A stretch of DNA of 64,000 nt from Chloroflexota bacterium. Its GTDB lineage: Bacteria; Chloroflexota; Dehalococcoidia; UBA2979. Made by a program: the position numbers and the translations under genes. Below, in pieces: positions 44,636-53,725 of this stretch (position 1 is the first letter of the stretch; each line of letters opens with the position of its first letter). Below the pieces are notes generated by a model. It was given only the letters and a program-made list of their open reading frames with translations, had not been told where the DNA came from and did not search any database. The stretch is taken from NCBI GenBank assembly GCA_947472995.1, contig CANJBO010000001.1:62001-126000 (forward strand). Reading direction: 5' to 3'.

Positions 44636-44663
44636 TTGAGACGCATCGGCCCAGTCGTAGGAC
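44636..44663 (+). promoter_or_regulatory. candidate promoter of the RND efflux operon
   Basis: TTGAGA (44636-44641) and TAGGAC (44658-44663) with a 16-bp spacer lie 44 bases before the adaptor's GTG start. Confidence 0.4.
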
Positions 44664-44706
44664 ACTATGAAGACACCAGCACGACGCTGGAGGTCGGGAG
44701 GCGCGC

Positions 44707-46470
44707 GTGACCGGGTTCGACTCAGCGGGGAACGACGGCACGGGCCGGGTGAGCGCGCCGCGCAGCCGCCTCGGCTGGTGGCTGGCCGCGATCCTCGGCG
44801 CGGCGGCCGTCATCGGCGGCGGGTTCTACTACATGAGCCGCTCGACCGGCACCGGTCCCGCGGCGAGCCAGGTGGGCACGACCGTCCCGGTGCAGGTCAC
44901 GCAGGCGAAGACCGGCCCGATCCGCACCGTGCTGACGTACTCCGGCGCGATCCAGCCCGCGCAGCAGGTGAACATCGCCCCGCGCATCTCCGGCCAGCTC
45001 GCCTCGATCAACGTCGAGGTCGGCTCGGCGGTGGGCGCGGGCCAGACGCTCGCGACGCTCGACCCCGGGACGCTGCCGTCGCAGCTGCTGCAGACCCAGG
45101 CCGCGCTCCAGTCCGCGCAGGCGCGGCTCGACCTGATGCTCGCGGGCCCGCGGGCCGCGGACGTCGCCGCCGCCGAGGCGGCCGTCGTCGCGGCGGAGGC
45201 CCGGCTGCGCCAGATCCTCAACCCCTCGGCGTCCGACCTCTCGGCGGCGGAGTCCACGCTGACCATCGCGCAGACCGCGCTGACGGGCGCGAAGGTGAGC
45301 GCCGCCACGACGAAGAACTCGCTGCTCACGGCGCTCAGCTCGTTCTGCAACGTCTACAACGCGGTGGTCGTGAAGTGCGACACCGCCGTCCCCATCCCTG
45401 CCGAGGACATCGGGAAGCTGCAGGAGCACATCCGGACGAACTCGCTCTACGCGACCACCCCGGGCGGCACGACCGGCACCGCGCTGATCACCGCGAACAA
45501 CGCCTACCTCGGCTCGCTCAACAGCATCGCGAGCGCCGAGGTCGCGCTCGTCGCGGCGCAGGACCGCTACTCGCTGGTGCGCAACCCCTCACCCTCGGAC
45601 GTCGCCGCGCAGCAGTCAGTCGTCGCGACGGCGCGCGCGAACCTCGACAACCGGAAGCTGCCGTACACGGACGCCGACATCGCCGGCGCGCGTGCCACCG
45701 TGGCCGCCGCCCAGGCGGGCGTCGCCGCCGCGCGCACCAGCGTGGAGCAGACCTCGATCATCGCGCCGTTCAGCGGCCTCGTCGCGCAGCGTCTGCTCGA
45801 GGTCGGCGCGACGGTCTCGCCGCAGGCGCCCGTCTTCACGATCATCGCGCAGGGCGTCGAGAGCCACATCACGGTCGATGAGGCGCGCATCGGCCTGGTC
45901 CGCCCGAACATGGAGGCTGAGGTCTCCGTGCCCGCCTTCCCCGGCCGCACGTTCAAGGGCCGCGTCGCGACGATCGCCCCGATCGGCGACGCGCGCGCGC
46001 ACACCTTCGACGTGAAGGTCGTCGCCGAGGATCCGCGGAACGAGCTGCGGCCCGGCATGTTCGCCGAGGTCAACGTGATCGCCGCCACCAAGCCGAACGC
46101 GATCCTCGTGCCGACCTCCTCGATCGTCACGCAGGGGCCGACCGCGCGGGTGTTCATCGTGGTCAACGGCAAGGCGGCCGCGAAGACCGTGAAGCTCGGC
46201 ATCGCCGACGCCACCAGCACCGAGATCACCGAGGGCATCGCCGCCGGCGACCAGGTGGTCACGGTCGGGCAGAATGTGCTACGTGACGGGCAGGCCGTCC
46301 AGATCGCCACCCCGGCACCGGGCGGGGGCGGCGGCGCGGGTGGTGCCGGCGGGGGCACGCGCCCGGCCGGCGCGACCGGTGCCACTGGCGCCTCGGGCGC
46401 GACGGGGGCCACCGGAGCGAGCGGGGCTGCGGGCAGCCCGACCCCGACGAGAGCGACCGGGACGCCGTAG
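44707..46470 (+). CDS. RND efflux periplasmic adaptor (HlyD/AcrA family) with collagen-like tail
   Basis: A 587-residue membrane-fusion protein. It has one N-terminal helix (about residues 21-38), a split lipoyl domain (ISGQLASINVEVGSAVGAGQTLATLDPG and IIAPFSGLVAQRLLEVGATV), a long coiled-coil hairpin (about 115-330), and beta-barrel and membrane-proximal domains. The last ~40 residues include eight Gly-X-Y triplets (GATGATGASGATGATGAS), a collagen-like pattern uncommon in adaptors. It links the inner-membrane pump to the outside. The pump gene follows after 22 bases. No outer-membrane factor gene is in the window. Confidence 0.9.
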   Translation: MTGFDSAGNDGTGRVSAPRSRLGWWLAAILGAAAVIGGGFYYMSRSTGTGPAASQVGTTVPVQVTQAKTGPIRTVLTYSGAIQPAQQVNIAPRISGQLASINVEVGSAVGAGQTLATLDPGTLPSQLLQTQAALQSAQARLDLMLAGPRAADVAAAEAAVVAAEARLRQILNPSASDLSAAESTLTIAQTALTGAKVSAATTKNSLLTALSSFCNVYNAVVVKCDTAVPIPAEDIGKLQEHIRTNSLYATTPGGTTGTALITANNAYLGSLNSIASAEVALVAAQDRYSLVRNPSPSDVAAQQSVVATARANLDNRKLPYTDADIAGARATVAAAQAGVAAARTSVEQTSIIAPFSGLVAQRLLEVGATVSPQAPVFTIIAQGVESHITVDEARIGLVRPNMEAEVSVPAFPGRTFKGRVATIAPIGDARAHTFDVKVVAEDPRNELRPGMFAEVNVIAATKPNAILVPTSSIVTQGPTARVFIVVNGKAAAKTVKLGIADATSTEITEGIAAGDQVVTVGQNVLRDGQAVQIATPAPGGGGGAGGAGGGTRPAGATGATGASGATGATGASGAAGSPTPTRATGTP

Positions 46471-46492
46471 GCCGAACGGGGAGGGACCGACC

Positions 46493-49400
46493 GTGGGACT
46501 GACGCGACTCGCCATCGAACGACCGCTGACAGTACTCATGGTGATCCTGGGCGTGGTGCTGATGGGCGCCATCTCCTACACCCACCTCCGCGTCGACCGC
46601 CTCCCACCGATCGAGACGCCGTTCCTCGGCATCAACACCCAGTACTCGCAGGCGTCCGCGCAGGACGTCGAGCAGCTCGTCACGCAGCCGATCGAGAACG
46701 CCGTCTCGGGCCTGCCGGGCGTGAGCTCGGTCTCCTCGACCTCGAGCGAAGGACGCTCGTCCGTCTCCATCCAGTTCGCGAACGGCACGAACATCGACGC
46801 GGCAGCGCTGGACGTCGGGCGGCGCCTCGCATCGGTCCGCCGCCAGCTCCCCGCGGACGTCACCGACCCGGCGATCTTCAAGGCCGACCCGAACGCGAGC
46901 CCGATCCTCAACATCGCGCTCAGCGGCGCATCGCTCGAGCAGCTGTTCGACCTCGCGAACCGCAGCCTCCAACCGGCGCTCCAGTCCGTGCCCGGCGTCG
47001 CGAGCGTCTCGATCTCGGGCGGCCTCCAGCGCGAGATCCAGGTGCAGGTCGACTACACGAAGCTCGCCGGCTACGGCGTGACGATCCAGCAGATCTCCAG
47101 CGCGCTGACCGCCGCGAACGTCACCTCGCCGATCGGCTCGCTGGATCAGGGCACGAAGACGCTGAACATGCGCGCCGTCGGCGCGATCAACGCCGTGCAG
47201 GGCCTTGAGCAGCTCGTCGTGCAGCAGACCGCGACCGGCGGGCCGGTGCTGCTCCGTGATGTCTCGACGATCGTCGAGACGAACAAGCAGCAGAACCAGA
47301 TCCAGCGCATGAACGGCGCCGACGCCGTCGGCCTCACCGTCGTGAAGCAGTCCGACGCGAACGAGCTGCAGGTCTCCACCGACGTGAAGGCAAAGCTCGA
47401 GCAGCTGAGCACGCTGCTGCCGGACGGCACGCAGCTCCAGATCACCAACGACAACTCGGTGTTCACGCGCGCCTCGTTGGACTCGATCCAGCGCGACCTG
47501 ATCCTCGCGGTGGTCCTCGTCGGCGTCGTGATGCTGCTGTTCCTGCACCAGTGGCGCAACACCGTGATCGTGCTGCTCGCCATCCCCACCGTGCTGATCA
47601 GCACGTTCCTCTTCATGTACGCGCTGGGCTTCACGCTGAACATCATGACGATGATGGCGCTGGCCCTGATGATCGGCATCCTCGTCGACGACTCGATCGT
47701 CGTGCTGGAGAACATCCACCGTCACCTCGAGCTGGGCGAGAACCCGATCCGCGCCGCGCTGAACGGCCGCAGCGAGATCGGCCTCGCGGCGATCGCGATC
47801 ACGCTGGCGGACGTCATCGTCTACGCGCCGATCGCCTTCGTCTCGGGCACCGTCGGCCAGCTGTTCCGCCAGTACGGCCTCACGATCGTGGTCGCCACGC
47901 TGCTCTCGTTGCTGATCTCGTTCACGCTGACGCCGATGGTCGCCTCGCGCTGGATGAAGCACGACCCGAAGCCCCCGAAGGGCCTGATGGCGCGCTTCGG
48001 CGTGTGGTGGGACGCGCAGTTCGATCGCCTCGGTGCGCTCGTCGCGCGCTCCGTGCCGCTGATGATCCGCGGGCGCTGGCTCGTCACCGGGCTCGCGGCG
48101 GCGATGCTCGGCGTCTGCGCGCTACTCATCTCCGCGGGCGCGCTCGGCACCGAGTACGCCCCGCAGGAGGACGACGGCAACCTCCGCGTCGGCCTCAACA
48201 TGCCGACCGGCACCTCGCTCGCCACGACCGACCAGGCCGTGCGCCAGCTCGAGGATGGCCTGCGCCAGATCCCCGAGGTGCACAACATCTTCACCTCGGT
48301 CAGCGGCAACGGCGGCAACGGCAACCTTGCCGTCGAGATCGGCCCGAAGCACGACCGCAACCGCTCCGCCTCCGAGATCGCGGAGGAGATCCGCACGCTG
48401 GGCCGCACGATCCCCGGCGCGCAGGTGTCCGCCTCCATCAACAGCCCGCTGGGCGGCGGCGGCGCGACCAACGCCGTCAGCCTCCAGATCAGCGGCCCCG
48501 AGCTCGACACGCTGACCCAGATCGCCGCCGAGGTGCAGGCGATCGGCACCAGCGTCCCCGGCCTGAGCGCGCTCCAGAGCAACGCGCTGCAAGCCTCGCC
48601 GGAGCTGCACGTCCAGCTGGACCGCGCGCGCATGGCGCAACTCGGCGTGACCTCGCAGTCGGTCGCCGGGATCCTCCGCACCAGCCTCACCGGCAGCACG
48701 GTCACGGCGCTGCGCCGCCCCGGCGAGCCGCAGGAGGACATCACGATCATCGGCGCCGCGAAGAACCGGGCGAGCCTCACCGACCTGCTCGCGGTGCCCG
48801 TCAGCGCCGGCACCGCGACGAGCGGCCCCGTGACACTCGGCCAGATCGCGACGGTGGTGCCGGGCAGCGGCCCGGTGCAGATCCAGCGCACCGACCGCAA
48901 CCGCACCCTGACGCTGCGCGGCAACGCCAGCGGCCGCCCGCTCGGCCCCGTGTCCGCCGACATGAAGGCGGCGATCGCGAAGATGGACCTGCCCCCCGGC
49001 TACTCGGTGAGCCTCGGCGGGCAGTCGAGGCAGCTCGACACGGCGCTCGCGTCGCTGTCGCAGGCGCTCGTGCTGGCCGTCATCCTGGAGTACATGCTGC
49101 TGGTCGCGCTGTACCAGTCGTGGTTCTACCCGCTGGTGCGCATGATGGCGGTCCCGCTCGGCCTCGTCGGCGCGCTGGTCGCGCTGATCGTGACGGGCAA
49201 CACGCTCAACATCTTCTCGATCATCGGCCTCGTGATGGCGGAAGGCCTCGTCGCGAAGACGAGCATCCTGCTCATCGACTACACCAACACGCTCCGCGCC
49301 GAGGGCGTGTCGCGCACGCAAGCGCTCGCCGAGGCCGCGCGCACCCGCCTGCGCCCGATCCTGATGACCTCCGCGACGATGATCTTCGGCATGTTCCCGC

Positions 49401-49711
49401 TCGCGTTGAAACTGGAGCAGGGCGCCGAGTCGCGCGCGCCGATCGCCGTCGTCGTGATCGGTGCGCTGATCTCCTCGACCGTGCTCACGCTGATCGTCGT
49501 GCCCGGGCTCTACACGCTGTTCGACGACCTCGCGGTGTGGTTTGGCAACCTCGGCGGCGCGCGCACGCAGCCACCCGGCGGCGCGCCGATCGAGGGCCGC
49601 GTCGCCCCGCTCATTCACGAGGAGGGCGCGCAGGACGCGAGCCCGGCCGGTGCGGGCGCCGTCGTCGGCACGGTCGCCAGCTCCGCGACGGGCCCGGCCG
49701 CCGGCTCCTAG
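46493..49711 (+). CDS. RND-family efflux pump (AcrB/MexB-like)
   Basis: A 1072-residue resistance-nodulation-division transporter with the usual two halves, each with a large external loop and six helices. The proton-relay aspartate pair is in GILVDDSIVVLENIHRH near residue 396. The second-half conserved GLVxxxSILLIDYTN segment is near 915. The start is GTG, just after the adaptor gene. Such pumps export drugs, metals or lipids using proton influx. The second external loop holds the short Gly/Asn-rich GNGGNGN. The C-terminal ~60 residues are soluble and unconserved. The substrate is unknown. Confidence 0.93.
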   Translation: MGLTRLAIERPLTVLMVILGVVLMGAISYTHLRVDRLPPIETPFLGINTQYSQASAQDVEQLVTQPIENAVSGLPGVSSVSSTSSEGRSSVSIQFANGTNIDAAALDVGRRLASVRRQLPADVTDPAIFKADPNASPILNIALSGASLEQLFDLANRSLQPALQSVPGVASVSISGGLQREIQVQVDYTKLAGYGVTIQQISSALTAANVTSPIGSLDQGTKTLNMRAVGAINAVQGLEQLVVQQTATGGPVLLRDVSTIVETNKQQNQIQRMNGADAVGLTVVKQSDANELQVSTDVKAKLEQLSTLLPDGTQLQITNDNSVFTRASLDSIQRDLILAVVLVGVVMLLFLHQWRNTVIVLLAIPTVLISTFLFMYALGFTLNIMTMMALALMIGILVDDSIVVLENIHRHLELGENPIRAALNGRSEIGLAAIAITLADVIVYAPIAFVSGTVGQLFRQYGLTIVVATLLSLLISFTLTPMVASRWMKHDPKPPKGLMARFGVWWDAQFDRLGALVARSVPLMIRGRWLVTGLAAAMLGVCALLISAGALGTEYAPQEDDGNLRVGLNMPTGTSLATTDQAVRQLEDGLRQIPEVHNIFTSVSGNGGNGNLAVEIGPKHDRNRSASEIAEEIRTLGRTIPGAQVSASINSPLGGGGATNAVSLQISGPELDTLTQIAAEVQAIGTSVPGLSALQSNALQASPELHVQLDRARMAQLGVTSQSVAGILRTSLTGSTVTALRRPGEPQEDITIIGAAKNRASLTDLLAVPVSAGTATSGPVTLGQIATVVPGSGPVQIQRTDRNRTLTLRGNASGRPLGPVSADMKAAIAKMDLPPGYSVSLGGQSRQLDTALASLSQALVLAVILEYMLLVALYQSWFYPLVRMMAVPLGLVGALVALIVTGNTLNIFSIIGLVMAEGLVAKTSILLIDYTNTLRAEGVSRTQALAEAARTRLRPILMTSATMIFGMFPLALKLEQGAESRAPIAVVVIGALISSTVLTLIVVPGLYTLFDDLAVWFGNLGGARTQPPGGAPIEGRVAPLIHEEGAQDASPAGAGAVVGTVASSATGPAAGS

Positions 49712-49816
49712 CGCACGATCTTCCCGCGGGCGCGACGGATCCAATCCGGGGTCCCCGCACGTACCCCCGTAGGACGCCCGCACGGGCTTCCCGCGCGTGC
49801 GTGTAAGGAGCGATCT

Positions 49817-50848
49817 ATGGCCGAGGCCCCCGCCGAGCTCGGGACATTCGAGCGATACCTCGTCAACGAGTTCTACGACGACTACAAGGAGGGCACGCTG
49901 CCGCGGCGCGCGTTCTTCCGCCGCGTCGCCTACATCACCGGCGGCATGGCCGCCGCGGCCTCCACCCTCGCCGCGATGGGCTGCTCCGGCCCCGACCTGC
50001 CGGACCCGAAGGCCTCGATCCCCGCGGCGACGCCGACGGCGGCGCCCCCGAAGGCCACCCCGACGGCGACGCCGGCCGGCACCACCGTCCCGGTCCCGAA
50101 CGCGAAGAGCCCGCTCTCCGTCCCGGACGGCGACCCGGCCGTCCGAGGCCGTGACGTCACCTTCCCCTCCGGCTCCGCGCAGGGCGGCGGCTACCTCGCG
50201 CTGCCCGCGGCGAGCTCCACGACGAAGCGCGCGGCGATCCTCATCTGCCACGAGAACGCCGGCCTGACGCCGCATGTCCGGGACGTCGCGCGCCGCTTCG
50301 CGAAGGAGGGCTACGCCGCGCTGGCCCTCGACCTCCTCGCGCGCGAGGGCGGCACCGACAAGAACGAGCGCGACCGCATCCCGGGCCTGCTCACCGGCGC
50401 CGGCATCGACCGCCACGTCGCGGACTTCGCCGCCGCGCGCACCTACCTCGGCACCGTCGAGGGCGTGGACAACACGCGCGTCGGCATGACCGGCTACTGC
50501 TTCGGCGGCGGCGTCTCGTGGGCCGCGGCGACGAAGATCCCCGAGCTGAAGGCGGTCGTCCCGTTCTACGGCCCCGCGCCGGCCGACCTCACGACACTGT
50601 CCGGGATCAAGGCGGCTGCGTTCGGCGTGTACGCGGCGAATGATGCTCGGATCACCGATGGACAGGGCGGCGGCACGAGCCAGGCGGCCCTCGACGCCGC
50701 GCTGACGACGGCGAAGGTCACTCACCAGATGAAGGTCTACCCCGGCGTGGGCCACGCGTTCCACAACGACACCGGCATGGCCTACAACGAGGCGCAGGCG
50801 ACACAGGCGTGGAAGGACACGCTCGCCTGGTTCACCAAGTACGTGTAG
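49817..50848 (+). CDS. dienelactone hydrolase family protein, probable Tat-exported lipoprotein
   Basis: A 343-residue alpha/beta hydrolase. The nucleophile Cys lies in TGYCFGGG, the acid in AANDARIT, and the His in GVGHAFHN, as in dienelactone hydrolases. The N-terminus has an unusual ~28-residue leader (YLVNEFYDDYKEG), then RRAFFRRVAYITGGM and a lipobox-like LAAMGC. A Pro/Thr/Ala linker follows, so it is probably exported folded and lipid-anchored. Similar long-leader DLH proteins are known in Actinobacteria and Chloroflexota. TAGGAC at 49770 may be a -10 box, and TAAGGAG lies before the ATG. The substrate is unknown. Confidence 0.88.
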   Translation: MAEAPAELGTFERYLVNEFYDDYKEGTLPRRAFFRRVAYITGGMAAAASTLAAMGCSGPDLPDPKASIPAATPTAAPPKATPTATPAGTTVPVPNAKSPLSVPDGDPAVRGRDVTFPSGSAQGGGYLALPAASSTTKRAAILICHENAGLTPHVRDVARRFAKEGYAALALDLLAREGGTDKNERDRIPGLLTGAGIDRHVADFAAARTYLGTVEGVDNTRVGMTGYCFGGGVSWAAATKIPELKAVVPFYGPAPADLTTLSGIKAAAFGVYAANDARITDGQGGGTSQAALDAALTTAKVTHQMKVYPGVGHAFHNDTGMAYNEAQATQAWKDTLAWFTKYV

Positions 50849-50876
50849 CTGATCGAACCGGGCGTGGGCGCGCGGG

Positions 50877-51617
50877 CTAGCTCGTGCGCCACGCCCGCGG
50901 CGACTCGCGCGTCGGGGGGCGCATGCCGGCGAGCAGCCGCCCCCGCAGCACCAGCGCCACCGCCGCACCGACGAGGAAGCCCGCGACGTGCGCCTCCCAC
51001 GCGACGCCCGGCGTCGCCACGGTGAACTGCCCGACGAACCACAGCCCGAGGAAGATCAGCGCCGGCAACGGGATGATCCCGAGGAACCAGAGCGCGAGCA
51101 CCCACCCCTTCGGGAACAGCACGAGGTACGCGCCCAGCACGCCGGCGATCGCGCCGGACGCGCCGATCAGCGGCTCGACGCTGTCGGGGTGCAGGAACGC
51201 GAACCCCAGCGTCGCCCCGATCCCCGCGACCAGGTACAGCAACGCGTAGCCGAGGTGCCCGAACGCCTCCTCGATGTTGTCGCCGAAGATCCAGAGGAAC
51301 CACATGTTGCCGAGCAGGTGGACCAGCCCGCCGTGCAGGAACATCGACGTAAAGATCGACAGCGGGATCACCTTCGAGGGGAAGACCGACGCGCCGTTCT
51401 GCGGCGCGCACTGGCCGATGTCGAGCGCGATGTCCGTGACCGGCACCAGCGACGTGATCTCGCACGCGACGGCGGCCTGCCGGTAGAGGAAGACGATCTC
51501 GGCGTTCTGATCCGTGTGCGGCTGCCAGATCGCGAACACGAGGATGTTCACGACGATCAGCGCGATCGTCAGGTAGGCGGTGCCCCGGGACGGGTTGAGA
51601 TCGCGGAGCGGGAACAC
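50877..51617 (-). CDS. rhomboid-family intramembrane serine protease
   Basis: A 246-residue polytopic protein. It has the rhomboid signature elements HGGLVHLLGNMWFLWIFG (residues 95-112), nucleophile Ser154 in GASGAIAG, and catalytic His210 in WEAHVAGFLVG, within about six to seven helices. The extended loop with paired cysteines (about residues 52-70) between helices 1 and 2 is typical of longer bacterial rhomboids. It cleaves transmembrane substrates inside the membrane; the target is unknown. The start is GTG. It lies 12 bases downstream of cysH, so the two may be one leftward transcript. Confidence 0.9.
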   Translation of the reverse strand: MFPLRDLNPSRGTAYLTIALIVVNILVFAIWQPHTDQNAEIVFLYRQAAVACEITSLVPVTDIALDIGQCAPQNGASVFPSKVIPLSIFTSMFLHGGLVHLLGNMWFLWIFGDNIEEAFGHLGYALLYLVAGIGATLGFAFLHPDSVEPLIGASGAIAGVLGAYLVLFPKGWVLALWFLGIIPLPALIFLGLWFVGQFTVATPGVAWEAHVAGFLVGAAVALVLRGRLLAGMRPPTRESPRAWRTS

Positions 51618-51629
51618 GCGGCGGGCGGG

Positions 51630-52370
51630 CTAGGACTCAGCCTGCCCGAGGTTGATGATGTGCAGCCCGCACTCGCGCTTCGTCGCCTCTTCCCACCACC
51701 AGCGGCCCTCGCGCTCGTGCTCGCCGGGGTTCGTGGCGCGCGTGCACGGCTCGCAGCCGATCGAGCGGAAGCCGATGTCGTGCAGCGGGTTGTAGGGCAC
51801 CTCGTGCTCGCGGATGTACTGCCAGACCTTCGCCGACGACCAGTTGGCGAGCGGGTTGAACTTCACCAGCTCGTGCTCGGGTGTCGAGAAGGCCGAGTCG
51901 ACCTGCACGACCGGGATGTCGGCGCGCGTGCCCGGACTCTGGTCCTTGCGCTGCCCCGTGACGTACGCACGGAACCCCGCCAGGGCGCGCTTCAACGGCT
52001 CCACCTTGCGGATGCCGCAGCACTCGGTGTGGCCGTCCTCGTAGAACGAGAAGTAGCCCTTCGTCGTCACCAGCTCCTCGAGGGCCGCCGCGTCGGGCGT
52101 CATCGTCTCGATCGTGACGTCGTAGCGCTTCCGGACGTCCTCCAGGAAGCGGTAGGTCTGCGCGTGGAGCCGCCCGGTATCGAGGGTGAAGACGCGGAAC
52201 GGCAGTCCCGTGCGCGAGGCCATGTCCAGCAGGACCACGTCCTCCGCGCCGCTGAACGAGATGCCGAGGTCGGCCCCGTACTCCTGCTGCGCCCGCTTGA
52301 TGATGTCGGCCGGGTGCAGCTTCGCCAGCTCCACCGCCAGGTCGTCGATCTGCCGCGTGTCGAGGACCAT
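51630..52370 (-). CDS. cysH: phosphoadenylyl/adenylyl-sulfate reductase CysH
   Basis: A 246-residue thioredoxin-dependent reductase that makes sulfite from APS (or PAPS) in sulfate assimilation. The nucleotide-binding [13 protein letters not shown] is at about residues 38-50. It has both cysteine pairs of the iron-sulfur type (Cys117/Cys118 in ECCGIRK, Cys206/Cys209 in CEPCTR), so APS is the likelier substrate. The catalytic Cys234 is in KRECGLH at the C-terminus. No other sulfur-assimilation gene is adjacent; the TauE/SafE permease 7 kb away may or may not be related. Confidence 0.92.
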   Translation of the reverse strand: MVLDTRQIDDLAVELAKLHPADIIKRAQQEYGADLGISFSGAEDVVLLDMASRTGLPFRVFTLDTGRLHAQTYRFLEDVRKRYDVTIETMTPDAAALEELVTTKGYFSFYEDGHTECCGIRKVEPLKRALAGFRAYVTGQRKDQSPGTRADIPVVQVDSAFSTPEHELVKFNPLANWSSAKVWQYIREHEVPYNPLHDIGFRSIGCEPCTRATNPGEHEREGRWWWEEATKRECGLHIINLGQAES

Positions 52371-52561
52371 CGCCCGCTCCGTTCGTTCGTCCGTCCATCA
52401 TACCGGACGGGCCTCGCCCGCCTCGCGGCGTGTGCCTCGGACGTGCCGCCGGCGGGCGCCGGTAGGGTACCCTGTGTGGGCGGCCCGGACCGGGCGCGCC
52501 CATCCACCGAACGCGCCCCCTGACGAACGGCGGGCGCGGCGGCGTTCAGGCGAGGCGGCAC

Positions 52562-52762
52562 ATGGCCCGGAAGCAGAACTACTCCTACCTCAAGTTCCAG
52601 CGCGATTCCTCGAAGGCCGCCAAGCGCGAGGCCAAGCGCGAGGAGCGCATCGCCCGCGGCGAGGACCCGGACGCGCCCGAGGCCGCGGACGACGCCCCCG
52701 AGGACCTCGATGCGATCCTCGACGCGCTGGTGCCGGGCGGCCGTCCGGCCGACGACGAGTAG
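52562..52762 (+). CDS. small highly charged protein of unknown function
   Basis: A 66-residue protein with a basic N-terminal half (RKQNYSYLKFQRDSSKAAKR, then repeated KRE) and an acidic C-terminal half (EDPDAPEAADDAPEDLDAIL). It contains no cysteine or hydrophobic helix. The fold is unknown; it may bind nucleic acid or a protein partner. A GGCGAGGCGG sequence precedes the ATG. The upstream 190 bases, shared with divergent cysH, contain a perfect palindrome AGGGTACCCT (52464-52473). No homology is recognised, but the codon bias and RBS support a gene. Confidence 0.55.
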   Translation: MARKQNYSYLKFQRDSSKAAKREAKREERIARGEDPDAPEAADDAPEDLDAILDALVPGGRPADDE

Positions 52763-52831
52763 CCGCGCCGCCACGGCCCTGATCTCCTCGACGCCGGCCG
52801 CCGCGACTCCGACCGCACCGGCCCACCGCGC

Positions 52832-53725
52832 GTGACCGCGCTCACTCACGCCGCCACCGCCGCCGAGCGCCGGGCACTGCCGATCACGGTGATCGGCACC
52901 GGACGCCTCGGCGCCGCGCTCGCGGGGGCGCTGGCCGTCGCGGGCTACACCGACCTCACGCTCGCCTCGCGCGACCCCGCCCGCGCCGCCGACGTCGCGG
53001 CCGCCCTCGGCGTCCACGCCCGGACGACCGCCGAGGCCGTCGAGCGCGCGGCGCTGGTGTTCCTCGCCGTGCCCGACGGGGCGATCGAGGACGTGGCGAG
53101 CAGCCTCGCGTGGCGCGCGGGGCAGGGCGTCGTACACACCAGCGGGGCGCGCGGCCTCGACGCCCTCGCGGACGCGACCGTGCACGGCGCGCTCGCCGGG
53201 TGCCTGCACCCGCTCCAGACGTTCCCCGCGACCGGCACGCCGAGCGCGTCCGCCGCCGCCGCGCTGTTCGCGGGCATCGTCTGCGGCGTCGAGGCGGCAC
53301 CGCCGCTGGACGGGCTGCTGACGGCGCTCGTGGAGGACCTGGGGGCACGCACGGTGCGCCTCGACGGCGTCGACCGCGCGCGCTACCACGCAGCGGCAGT
53401 GCTCGTGAGCAACGACGTCGTCGCGCTGATGGCGGCCGCGACGCGGACGTGGACGGCCGCGGGCCTCGAGGCGGGGGCGGCGCAGGCAGCGCTCGCCCCG
53501 CTGATGCGCGCGGCGGCCGCGAACGCGACGAGCCTGCCGCTGGCGCAGGCGCTCACCGGGCCGATCGCGCGCGGCGACCACGCCACGGTGGCGCGGCACG
53601 TCGCAGCGCTCGCGGGCGAGCCGGGGCTGCTGGAGATCTATCGGGCGCTGGGACGGGAGCTACTGCGCCTCGACCTCGGTCACTCGCCGGCGGTGCGAGC
53701 CGCGCTGGAGGACACCCTGCGGTGA
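52832..53725 (+). CDS. Rossmann-fold / DUF2520 domain oxidoreductase-like protein
   Basis: A 297-residue protein with an N-terminal NAD(P)-binding motif (TVIGTGRLGAALAGAL, about residues 18-33). This is followed by a DUF2520-type helical domain that includes HPLQTFPATG and RYHAAAVLVSND. The architecture resembles proline-biosynthetic and ketopantoate reductases. DUF2520 proteins are annotated as putative oxidoreductases, often near panC/panD, which are not here. The start is GTG. Its 3' end overlaps the convergent histidine kinase by 46 bases. Confidence 0.85.
   Translation: MTALTHAATAAERRALPITVIGTGRLGAALAGALAVAGYTDLTLASRDPARAADVAAALGVHARTTAEAVERAALVFLAVPDGAIEDVASSLAWRAGQGVVHTSGARGLDALADATVHGALAGCLHPLQTFPATGTPSASAAAALFAGIVCGVEAAPPLDGLLTALVEDLGARTVRLDGVDRARYHAAAVLVSNDVVALMAAATRTWTAAGLEAGAAQAALAPLMRAAAANATSLPLAQALTGPIARGDHATVARHVAALAGEPGLLEIYRALGRELLRLDLGHSPAVRAALEDTLR

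Noticed and set aside
46370-46450. The GATGAS repeat at the end of the RND adaptor as an assembly artefact or minisatellite
   Set aside because: The underlying codons vary while the Gly-X-Y protein pattern is kept, and the frame ends in a normal stop followed by the pump gene, so a real protein tail is more likely.
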